DNA from: CAZRIE01 sp964600075
GTDB lineage: Bacteria > Bacteroidota > Bacteroidia > Flavobacteriales > Flavobacteriaceae
Direction of reading: 5' to 3'
Length of the DNA stretch: 42,197 nucleotides
NCBI GenBank assembly: GCA_964600075.1
Contig: CAZRIE010000029.1
Span: 1-42,197 of the forward strand
The translations under genes and the position numbers were made by a program. Below the pieces are notes generated by a model. That model had not been told where the DNA came from and searched no databases. It was given only the letters and a program-made list of their open reading frames with translations. Positions 35,020 through 42,197 of this stretch are shown here, piece after piece; the stretch's first letter is position 1, and each line of letters starts with the position of its first letter.

Positions 35020-35156
35020 TTTAATGGTATGCTATGGTCTTGCTTATGAAATGTAGTGCGGCTACACAGCGACTACGTTTCGTGTAAATATAAGCCGAGT
35101 TTTTTAAGTGTGTATTCGAGACATTTCTTTCGATGACTATTTTAGGTAGTTCGTAC

Positions 35157-36212
35157 CTAGAATTGGGTATGGTACTTGACTGGAAATTGTTCAGGAATTT
35201 CCTCAGACGATTCCCCAAGGTTTTGTCTTAAATCAATTTCTATACCTCTTGCAATTGTGGAAATCGGAACGTCGTTTGCTGTGCCTTCAAAAGGATTTTC
35301 CCCTGTTCGTCCAATACGCTCCATGGTATGGAAAATCCATGCAACAATGATGTAAAACGGAATCGAAAACCAAATAAATAAATTACCGACTAAAAGGTTC
35401 TTCGCAATTATTTCATTTCCAATTTCCGCAAATTGTGGAATAAGGGCCAAAGGCAATAAAAGCACGAAAATCCACATAAAATAATGGTTTAAGGTAGCAA
35501 ATTGCCTGGGATACGGAAAATTCTTGATCCGTTCAGATTGCCCTTGAAAGGTATAGAGCTCCTTCACTATGCCTTCTAATTCTAAAAATGAAAACTCCCA
35601 AATAATACCTTGCTCTTTTAATTTTCTAAGGTGATGTGATTGTAAATAGAGCAAAGCGGTCTGTTTATTGTTTTTAGATACGGTATAGGCAAAATCACTT
35701 TCGGATATATACGGTTTTAAATCTTCTTCTATAGTCGATTCCAACTCCGGCGGACGAATACCCCAATCTTGATTTGTTCTATGGTTTACGGTTGTTTCCC
35801 AAGGTTTAGAAGCGCGCATACTATGTCGTAGCGCGGTCATCCAAGCGATATGGCGGTACGTTATGGTTTTGATTTCTTGTTGTAATTGCTCTTCAGAAAC
35901 CGGTGAATCGGCGTACTCGTTAGTTACCATATCTTGAGCATAGGTACCTAAGGTTCTTGAGGTATTGACAATTCCGCCCCAAATTTTACGCGCTTCCCAT
36001 ATTCTGCCGTATGCCGCATTATTCTGAAACCCTATGACAAAAGCAACGGCTGTACCTATTAATGCCAAAGGTGTCCACGGAATTTTTATCCAGCTTAATT
36101 CAAAGAAATAATAGGTCGAAACTAACACTGTGATAAGTATGAGAAAAAACAACGTTTCAAAGCGTGTCCACCACACCATTTCTTTAATACTATAGGTTTT
36201 TTTTATGTGCAT
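35157..36212 (-). CDS. Bestrophin-family ion channel
   Basis: A 351-residue membrane protein of the bacterial bestrophin/UPF0187 family. The N-terminal FETLFFLILITVLVSTYYFF segment, the conserved WTPLALIGTAVAFVIGFQNNAAYGRIWEARKIWGGIVNTSR block (about residues 46-86), the cytoplasmic helices and the later NHYFMWIFVLLLPLALIPQF and LFIWFSIPFYIIVAWIFHTMERIGRTGENPFEG elements all match. Four membrane segments are expected and a pentameric channel for anions or cations is likely. Monocistronic here. Confidence 0.92.
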   Translation of the reverse strand: MHIKKTYSIKEMVWWTRFETLFFLILITVLVSTYYFFELSWIKIPWTPLALIGTAVAFVIGFQNNAAYGRIWEARKIWGGIVNTSRTLGTYAQDMVTNEYADSPVSEEQLQQEIKTITYRHIAWMTALRHSMRASKPWETTVNHRTNQDWGIRPPELESTIEEDLKPYISESDFAYTVSKNNKQTALLYLQSHHLRKLKEQGIIWEFSFLELEGIVKELYTFQGQSERIKNFPYPRQFATLNHYFMWIFVLLLPLALIPQFAEIGNEIIAKNLLVGNLFIWFSIPFYIIVAWIFHTMERIGRTGENPFEGTANDVPISTIARGIEIDLRQNLGESSEEIPEQFPVKYHTQF

Positions 36213-36424
36213 GGTTTATGTGGTTTAACGGTTCGTACAAGATTAGTGCGGTTTCACAAGCATACATTTTTCATTCGGAAAATCCGCCGTAGCAGGGTAT
36301 GCACGAAACCGCCAATAAGAAATGCCCCATGCATTAATTTTATACTTCTTAAGTTTACTCTACTTAACTTTTTGGTATTAACCAGAAAGAACAAACAGAA
36401 AGAATTAGGGATATTTTATAGTAT

Positions 36425-38041
36425 TTAATCCTTCTCAATCTCCTTATACGTATACTTACTCTTCTTCCAATCGATTAAGGGCGATGGGTAATATTTTACA
36501 TCCATACGGTCTAAGAAAGGCGCCTGATTCGCCAACCGTACTTTGTACTTTTCCCAATCGCGATTTTCTAGGGTCGACCAACTTAGTTCAGAATATCCAA
36601 TGGCACGTGGGAAGGCTAAATATTCCAATTCGTCGATATCACTAATAGTCTCCGACCACAAAGGGGCTTCGATACCCAAGATATTTTTGATGGGTATGCC
36701 CTCGTATTCCTCCGGGGTCCATATATATGCCGTATCGGTCGGGATGTAGGCCGCCCAATGCAAACCATGTTTCGACAGGGTATCGTATTCCATATCGAGA
36801 TAAGCTTTTTTGGCAGGCGACATAATGATTTTCATATTTCCTGCAATTGCCAGATCAGCATTTTCTTTACTCGCCCAAAATTGTGAAATTGAAGTAGAAT
36901 CGATATTGGCCGTTGCTACTTCATCCCATCCGATCATACGTTTGCCATGTTTCTGCACAATTTTCTCGACCTTCTCTACAAAATAGACGTAATCTTTAGA
37001 TTTGGTCACATGGCTCTCATCGCCGCCTATATGAAAGTAGGGGCCGGGAGTGATTGCTGAAATCTCGCGCACGACATCATCTATAAAGGCGTACACCGTA
37101 TCTTTTCGCGTATCGAACGTACTAAAACCTACATGCGTGCCTTCGTAAAGTTCTACTTTCTTACCGTTGCCGTTCAAGAAAGGGTAGGAGACCGAGGCCG
37201 CGTTCGTATGGCCGGGCATATCGACTTCGGGTACGACTATCATATGATGGTCGGCGGCATAGTTGACGATTTCGGTGTAGTCTTCTTGGGTGTAGAATCC
37301 GCCGGCTTCGCCCCCCACTTCTGTGCTTCCGCCGATTTCGGTCAGTTTCGGCCACGATTTGATTTCGATACGCCAACCTTGATCGTCAGTGAGGTGCAGA
37401 TGTAAGACATTATACTTATAATAGGCGAGGACGTCGATATATTTTTTGACATCTTCAACGCTGAAAAAGTGACGTGCGACATCGAGCATACTACCCCGAT
37501 ATTCAAAAACAGGGTTGTCTATAATTTTACCCGTAGGAATATTCCATACTTTATATTCTGCCAAGGTATCTATGCTGGTTTCGGGAATGATTTGTCGCAA
37601 AGTCTGAATACCTCGAAAGGCACCTGCGGCGGTGTTTGAATTCAGAATGACGGAATCTGGAGTAACGTATAATTGATAGGCTTCCGGGGCATTAAGTTCT
37701 AAACTATCCGATTGGTTGATATAGATTATTCCCTCGCGCCCAGGTACTTCTTCGACGTTCACCGGAATATCCAAATCGGTCTTGGCCTTGATCTTATCCG
37801 CTAAGAATTTCCCAACCTCTGGAAAACCATCGGCATTTTCAGAGGTGTAAATGGCCGTGAACTCGTCTAAAGCAAAGCCATTTTCAGTAGCAAGGACTTT
37901 CATAGGCATTGGAATCATATTTTCCATCGCTAAATCCGTTTTAGGTAAATTGAGTACACGTTTCTTTTTTTCCGCTTCACATGATAAAAAGGCTACGAGT
38001 GTCGCGCAGATAAGTAAACTTTTGATGAGGTATGATTTCAT
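36425..38041 (-). CDS. GH20 beta-N-acetylhexosaminidase, lipoprotein
   Basis: A 538-residue exported glycoside hydrolase that releases terminal GlcNAc or GalNAc from glycans or chitooligosaccharides. The lipobox AFLSC puts lipid on Cys21. A GH20b-like N-terminal domain is followed by the (beta/alpha)8 barrel with YRGSMLDVARHFF, LHLHLTDDQGWRIEIK, VPEVDMPGH and the catalytic pair Asp341-Glu342 in HIGGDESHV, using substrate-assisted catalysis. The usual tryptophans are in ISQFWASKE and EAPLWSE. No SusC/D genes are adjacent. A 7-bp repeat tract lies just upstream of the start. Confidence 0.95.
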   Translation of the reverse strand: MKSYLIKSLLICATLVAFLSCEAEKKKRVLNLPKTDLAMENMIPMPMKVLATENGFALDEFTAIYTSENADGFPEVGKFLADKIKAKTDLDIPVNVEEVPGREGIIYINQSDSLELNAPEAYQLYVTPDSVILNSNTAAGAFRGIQTLRQIIPETSIDTLAEYKVWNIPTGKIIDNPVFEYRGSMLDVARHFFSVEDVKKYIDVLAYYKYNVLHLHLTDDQGWRIEIKSWPKLTEIGGSTEVGGEAGGFYTQEDYTEIVNYAADHHMIVVPEVDMPGHTNAASVSYPFLNGNGKKVELYEGTHVGFSTFDTRKDTVYAFIDDVVREISAITPGPYFHIGGDESHVTKSKDYVYFVEKVEKIVQKHGKRMIGWDEVATANIDSTSISQFWASKENADLAIAGNMKIIMSPAKKAYLDMEYDTLSKHGLHWAAYIPTDTAYIWTPEEYEGIPIKNILGIEAPLWSETISDIDELEYLAFPRAIGYSELSWSTLENRDWEKYKVRLANQAPFLDRMDVKYYPSPLIDWKKSKYTYKEIEKD

Positions 38042-38053
38042 TTTTGGAAAGGA

Positions 38054-38130
38054 GTTTATGGGTTTTTAGTTTATGGGTTTAGTTTTTTGTCTAATGTCTA
38101 ATGTCTAATGTCCAATGTCTACTGTCTAAC
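38054..38130. repeat. Tandem repeats: 15-bp GTTTATGGG units and six 7-mers GTCTAAT
   Basis: A 15-bp unit beginning GTTTATGGGTTT occurs at 38054 and 38069. Six contiguous 7-bp units follow at 38089-38130: GTCTAAT three times, GTCCAAT, GTCTACT and GTCTAAC. The tract lies in the 95-bp gap between the GH20 gene start and the SGNH gene stop, so it is in the GH20 promoter or leader. Confidence 0.88.
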
Positions 38131-38136
38131 CTGAAT

Positions 38137-38784
38137 TTATTGTAAGTATTCTTTCATCACCCCGAACCAGATTTCGTAGCCCTTGGCGTTCATGTGAAGT
38201 CCGTCTTCGATAAAGATATCTTGTTTTACTTTTCGGCTGTCGAGCATCGGTTTCCACACATCGGCGTATTCGAGAAGCCCATCTTCTTGGGCCAGTTTTT
38301 TGAATTTGCGGTTGAGTCTTTTGTATTTTCTCTTCAACTTCCATCGGGCGATACTGGGTTTGGCGGCAATCAATACAATTTCAGTACTGGGGTCATTTTT
38401 TCGGATACCATCAATAATCCGCTGTGTCGTTTCGATAATTCCGTTGGGCTTTTTCTTTGCGTTGATATCATTGTCTCCCTCGTAGATAAAAACCTTTTTT
38501 GGCTTGTAGCGCAAAATAAGGTCATCTAAATAGAATAAAAGATCAGAAGCATGTGAACCGCCGAACCCCGAGTTTACGATTTGGTGTTCGGGAAAGCGAT
38601 TTTGAAGATCGTGCCAGATACGAATACTCGAACTACCGGTAAATACAATAGTCTCTTTTGAGGGGTCTAAAAGTGTATCGTATTTTTCGTGAATTTCTTC
38701 GACCTGTTCTTTAAAGCGAACGGGGTCTTGGGCATGCCCCAAGGCTAAGAATATGATAAAAACAAGGCATACGGCGTGTTTCAT
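38137..38784 (-). CDS. Exported GDSL/SGNH-type esterase
   Basis: A 215-residue exported hydrolase. The signal peptide ends near residue 18 (ALGHAQ). SGNH blocks: block I VFTGSSSIRIW (nucleophile Ser in 51-53), block II NSGFGGSHASD with the oxyanion Gly, block III IYEGDND with Asn105, and block V DGLHMNAKGYEIW with the Asp and His. Length is typical. It probably removes acyl or acetyl groups from glycans, fitting the adjacent GH20 gene (both minus strand). Substrate is not defined. Confidence 0.9.
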   Translation of the reverse strand: MKHAVCLVFIIFLALGHAQDPVRFKEQVEEIHEKYDTLLDPSKETIVFTGSSSIRIWHDLQNRFPEHQIVNSGFGGSHASDLLFYLDDLILRYKPKKVFIYEGDNDINAKKKPNGIIETTQRIIDGIRKNDPSTEIVLIAAKPSIARWKLKRKYKRLNRKFKKLAQEDGLLEYADVWKPMLDSRKVKQDIFIEDGLHMNAKGYEIWFGVMKEYLQ

Positions 38785-38924
38785 AGTATTTTTATTTAGC
38801 GGGACAAGTTAGTTCTTATTTGGCATTGTTCAAAGAAATCCTAGGGTTCGGCCATCGGCTTACGTAATAATGGTACAACAAAGTATTTCTTATTATTTGG
38901 TACACTTAACTTAAAGTTGATCTC

Positions 38925-39890
38925 ATGAAGATTATATTGAATTTAACTAGAACCCAAGTTTACTTTTTTATACTATCGCTGAGTTTTGTTTTAGCGGCGT
39001 CTGCCCAACAAATTTCAAAAAAAGAACTTATTTTCCTGACTCCGGAATGGAAAGGCGAGCGTTTTGAAGATGGCCGACCCAATGTATCCGATGCGATTCT
39101 TGATCGTATGAAGGAGGTTACTTTAGAAGAAGCTTGGGCAGTACTGAGAAATGAGAACTTCAAGTATCAGTATGCCGAAGATTGGGAAACCATTAATCCG
39201 GACAGTGTTTTGGTCGGTAGGGCGGTAACGGCCACTTTTATGCCGGGTCGGCCCGATATTCACCGCGTTATCGATGACAGAGGCCATACTAAGGACGGTC
39301 GCATAAAGTCGCAGAACGCCTGGACAGTCGATTTGCTTATTAAGGGCGATGTGTATGTAGTCGACCAGTTTGGCGCGCATATCGATGGACCTACGATCGG
39401 TGACAATGTTGGTAATGCCATATTTGCAAAAACTGGAAATGGAATCGTTTATAATGGGGCACTTCGCGATGTAAATGGTCTGAAGGAAATCGGAAGCTTT
39501 ACTTCTTTTTTTCGCAGTTACCATCCTTCACACCATTTGAACAAGCCCGATGGCGACTTGAATACTACTTTAGTGGGTATCAATACGCCTACACGTATCG
39601 GTATGGCGACCGTGATACCGGGCGATGTGGTTCTGGGTCGCGACGGAGGGGTGATGTTCATTCCCCCACATTTGGCCGAAAAGGTAGTCAAGACTTCGGA
39701 AGTCGTGAGACTTCGTGACATGTTCGGGCACATGAGGTTGCGCGAGCAAAAATATTCTGCAGGCCAGATAGACAATCGCTGGTCCGATGAGATCGAAAAA
39801 GACTTTTCGCAGTGGCTCAATACCCATATCGATGAACTGCCCGTACCCAAGGCACAAATTCAAGAAATGCTGAAGACTAGAACTTGGTAA
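38925..39890 (+). CDS. Exported RraA-like protein
   Basis: A 321-residue protein of the RraA/HMG-aldolase family with a signal peptide ending near residue 27 (LAASAQ). The family core is present: GPTIGDNVGNAIFAKTGNGIVYNGALRDVNGLKE, including the N-G-x-x-R-D site, and IPGDVVLGRDGGVMFIPPHLAEKVV. Classical RraA and 4-hydroxy-4-methyl-2-oxoglutarate aldolases are cytoplasmic and about 160-230 residues long, so this exported longer form is unusual. A C-terminal extension follows (WSDEIEKDFSQWLNTHI). It lies 77 bp before the dehydratase gene, probably as an operon. Confidence 0.85.
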   Translation: MKIILNLTRTQVYFFILSLSFVLAASAQQISKKELIFLTPEWKGERFEDGRPNVSDAILDRMKEVTLEEAWAVLRNENFKYQYAEDWETINPDSVLVGRAVTATFMPGRPDIHRVIDDRGHTKDGRIKSQNAWTVDLLIKGDVYVVDQFGAHIDGPTIGDNVGNAIFAKTGNGIVYNGALRDVNGLKEIGSFTSFFRSYHPSHHLNKPDGDLNTTLVGINTPTRIGMATVIPGDVVLGRDGGVMFIPPHLAEKVVKTSEVVRLRDMFGHMRLREQKYSAGQIDNRWSDEIEKDFSQWLNTHIDELPVPKAQIQEMLKTRTW

Positions 39891-39997
39891 ACCACAACAT
39901 TTTCTGAGCGTTTCGTAAATAAGCTGCCAATTTTTTAGGGTTTCGATAGTGCTGGTTCGTATTACTTATGAATCATCCAAAGAAAACTATACATCTT

Positions 39998-41275
39998 ATG
40001 AAAAACTCAAGAAGGGATTTTTTGTCCAAAGCTGCGGCCACAACTGCATTGACCGCCCTACCGTTCGTAAACTATGGCAGAGAATATGTAAAGGCGGTAG
40101 ACCGAACCCCAAAAATGTCGGCTCCGTCGGATTTAAAGATTACCGATGTCAAATGCGGATATATTCGTGGCGGCCACGGCCTTTTTGTAAAGATTTATAG
40201 CAATCAAGATATCGTTGGCCATGGTGAAGGTGTCGATGCCACACCGGGTACGTATCATTTGGTAAAGATTTTTGGTGAGCGTTTAAAAGGTAAGAGTCCG
40301 CTGAACGTGCACCGTCTTTTCGAAGACCTGCGAAGAAGGGGCTTTTTCGAGGGAGCACAGGCAGGAATGTACGTCGCGGTATTGACGGCTGTGGAATCTG
40401 CTTTATGGGATTTAGCAGGAAAAGCATTGAATCTGCCAGTCTACCAATTGTTAGGTGGAAAATTTAGGGATAAGATCAGGGTCTATATGGATACCGCCTT
40501 GTACCAAAACAAATTACCCAAACCTGAAGATTTTGCCGCTAGTGCCAAGGAAGCCGTCGATATGGGTTTTACCGCCGTAAAATTTGATTTGGACCAGGCA
40601 AACGACCCCAATAAATATGATAAATATAACTGGACCGCCAGTCCTGCGGAGGTACAGCGTATGTATGACCAAATGGCCGCTGCACGTCAAGCTGTAGGGC
40701 CGAATATCGATATCTGCGCAGATATGCATGGCCGTTACGACGCCCCAACTGGCGAACGCGTGGCCAAGATTCTCGAGCCTCTTAATATGATGTGGTTAGA
40801 AGAACCCATTCCCGCAGAGAACGTCGATGCCTACCGAAAAATCAGCGAATCGACCAGTACACCTATCTGCGCGGGCGAAAACCATTATTTGGCGCATGGT
40901 TTTCGACCATTGCTTGAAGCGGGTGCCGTAGATATTATAATGCCCGATTTACAAAAGGCAGGGGGTCTCGGTGAAGCACAACGTATCGCAAATTTGGCCA
41001 ACCTCTACTACGTGCCGTTTGCTCCACATATGGTGGCCTCTTATCTCGGAGCCATGGCTTCATGCCATGTATGCGCATCCGTGCCCAACTTTATGGTCTT
41101 AGAATGGCAAATTTATTTTCATAAAGATCCCATGTTCAAGGAAATCGTAACTTTTGATGGACCGATGGTAGAGAACGGTTTTATAAACCTATCTGAAAAA
41201 CCTGGGATAGGCGTAGAGATCAATGAAGAGGGCATGAAAAAATATGCGGTAAAAGATGTGCCGTTTTTTGAATAG
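39998..41275 (+). CDS. Tat-exported enolase-superfamily sugar-acid dehydratase
   Basis: A 425-residue protein of the mandelate racemase/galactonate dehydratase branch of the enolase superfamily. I start it at MKNSRRDFLSKAAATTALTALPF, which carries a Tat twin-arginine signal; an in-frame Met ten codons earlier is possible. The barrel motifs are: KFDLDQ, ADMHGRYD (metal ligand Asp), EEPIPAEN (ligand Glu), CAGENHY (ligand Glu), and late PFAPHM with the catalytic His. Substrates are sugar acids, dehydrated to 2-keto-3-deoxy acids. Extracytoplasmic location is unusual and pairs with the exported RraA-like neighbour. Confidence 0.88.
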   Translation: MKNSRRDFLSKAAATTALTALPFVNYGREYVKAVDRTPKMSAPSDLKITDVKCGYIRGGHGLFVKIYSNQDIVGHGEGVDATPGTYHLVKIFGERLKGKSPLNVHRLFEDLRRRGFFEGAQAGMYVAVLTAVESALWDLAGKALNLPVYQLLGGKFRDKIRVYMDTALYQNKLPKPEDFAASAKEAVDMGFTAVKFDLDQANDPNKYDKYNWTASPAEVQRMYDQMAAARQAVGPNIDICADMHGRYDAPTGERVAKILEPLNMMWLEEPIPAENVDAYRKISESTSTPICAGENHYLAHGFRPLLEAGAVDIIMPDLQKAGGLGEAQRIANLANLYYVPFAPHMVASYLGAMASCHVCASVPNFMVLEWQIYFHKDPMFKEIVTFDGPMVENGFINLSEKPGIGVEINEEGMKKYAVKDVPFFE

Positions 41276-41340
41276 CTAAAAAAAGACAGAAGACTGAAAA
41301 AGGTTTTTATTTGCTGGCCACAATCGCGGTAATTTTCTCT

Positions 41341-42197
41341 TTAGGGTAAAGGGGTAGTAATTCCCTCTGCGACCGACCACTCATAAAAGCGTTGTATCCA
41401 ATCATCAGAGGGTAGGCCCTGAGGTTTCATGCCGAAGCCATGCCCCCCTTTGGCGTACATGTGCAATGCGGGAAGATGGCCGGCACTAAGCCAAGAATAG
41501 TAGAGTTCGATACTCCCTTTTGCCAAGCCCAAAGGATCATCACTTGCGCAAACAATAAGCATTTTAGGAGGGTTTTTAGGTGCTTCCTGTACCCCAAATG
41601 CGGTTGTCCACGGATAGACCGGAACTATAAAATCGGGCCTGTCAATAGTTTTGGCATAATAGGCGACACCCATGCTAACGGCACCTCCTGCGGAAAATCC
41701 CATAAAACCTATTTTAGAGGCATCCAACCCGAATTCAGCTACATTTTCCCGCACATAAGAGACTGCCGACAAGCCATCGGCAATCGAAAGCGGTAGAATG
41801 GGTTTGATTCGCTCTCCGATACGTTCCGGGTTGTTCACACCTTCGTCGTTGATTTCTTTTACACCGTCTTCTCCTGTAGGTACTAATCTGTATTTAAGTA
41901 CGAAAGCCGTTATTCCTTTTGTGTTGAGCCATTTTGCTGCCATGGTACCTTCACTTTCGATACTAAGGGCGTAAAGACTACCGCCCGGCGCGACGATTAC
42001 CGAGGTGCCATTTGGGTTCTGAGGGCGAAAGACTTCCATCGTTGGTACGGACACATTCGTTACCACTTCGTTGTTCCAAATTTCCGAACGATACTGCTTT
42101 TCTTCATTTTCCCAGTTTACACCATCAACCTTTTCATAAGGAACTTCGATGATTTCTTGAGCTTTTACAAAGCTTTTAGTAAGTAGTAGCGCTGCTA
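41341..42197 (-). CDS. Exported alpha/beta hydrolase (acetyl esterase type), 5' end outside window
   Basis: The frame is open from the right edge to a stop at 41341, so the start lies outside. The visible N-terminus reads AALLLTKSFVKAQ, the end of a signal peptide. The hydrolase has VIVAPGGSLYALSIESEG near the oxyanion hole, the nucleophile GFSAGGA, the acid in CASDDPLG and the His in KGGHGFG. The family contains acetyl-xylan and carbohydrate acetyl esterases. It is convergent with the dehydratase gene and fits the carbohydrate-processing neighbourhood. An internal Met at 42066 should not be taken as the start. Confidence 0.88.
   Translation of the reverse strand, partial: AALLLTKSFVKAQEIIEVPYEKVDGVNWENEEKQYRSEIWNNEVVTNVSVPTMEVFRPQNPNGTSVIVAPGGSLYALSIESEGTMAAKWLNTKGITAFVLKYRLVPTGEDGVKEINDEGVNNPERIGERIKPILPLSIADGLSAVSYVRENVAEFGLDASKIGFMGFSAGGAVSMGVAYYAKTIDRPDFIVPVYPWTTAFGVQEAPKNPPKMLIVCASDDPLGLAKGSIELYYSWLSAGHLPALHMYAKGGHGFGMKPQGLPSDDWIQRFYEWSVAEGITTPLP

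Overview
The window is a stretch of chromosome from a marine-type member of the Flavobacteriaceae (Bacteroidota). The evidence is AT-rich DNA, promoters of the Bacteroidota form TAnnTTTG rather than TATAAT, few visible Shine-Dalgarno sites, type IX secretion (T9SS) type B sorting domains, a PorP/SprF-family protein, lipoproteins with acidic residues after the lipobox cysteine, and Bacteroidota-typical genes such as DUF5606 and a diverged Lrp regulator. I cannot name the genus. No tRNA, rRNA, CRISPR array, insertion sequence or phage is visible.

Layout. 1-4.6 kb: an Lrp/AsnC regulator, a tandem triplication of a small exported protein whose first copy is broken by two one-base insertions in T runs and whose leaders carry a growing 8-bp repeat, then DUF1456 and Hsp20 genes separated by long non-coding gaps. 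4.6-12.7 kb: uvrB, then a run of T9SS type B surface-protein genes (two intact, two wrecked) around a lipoprotein esterase. 12.8-18.6 kb: an ABC exporter pair, a conserved unknown, a nucleoid-associated protein, a pRiA4b ORF-3-like protein and heme A synthase. 18.7-22.7 kb: three exported proteins built from shared modules plus a PorP/SprF protein, probably one surface-exposed T9SS-linked system. 23.1-30.0 kb: cca and tsaC fused into one transcription unit with genes for a nonulosonic acid (sialic acid or KDN type): a NeuB-like synthase, a CMP-sugar synthetase fused to a KdsC-like phosphatase, and a sialyltransferase-like enzyme, beside two family 2 glycosyltransferases.

30.0-42.2 kb: dapD, the ruvX-def pair with DUF5606, a BLUF blue-light sensor, a nitrilase whose ATGA-coupled partner (a Crp/Fnr-type regulator) is destroyed by frameshifts, a bestrophin channel, and a group of exported carbohydrate enzymes: GH20 hexosaminidase, SGNH esterase, RraA-like protein, Tat-exported enolase-superfamily dehydratase, and an esterase that runs off the right edge.

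Most interesting points: (1) the modular secreted trio with PorP/SprF, which lacks any recognisable type A or B sorting domain; (2) the compact nonulosonate locus with no neuC but an intact fused phosphatase, which fits a 9-phosphate (KDN-like or eukaryote-like) route; (3) several gene wrecks that can be read only by joining frames (8115-8530, 12237-12690, 33674-34066, 1086-1420); (4) dispersed 7-bp and 8-bp tandem repeats and palindromes between genes.
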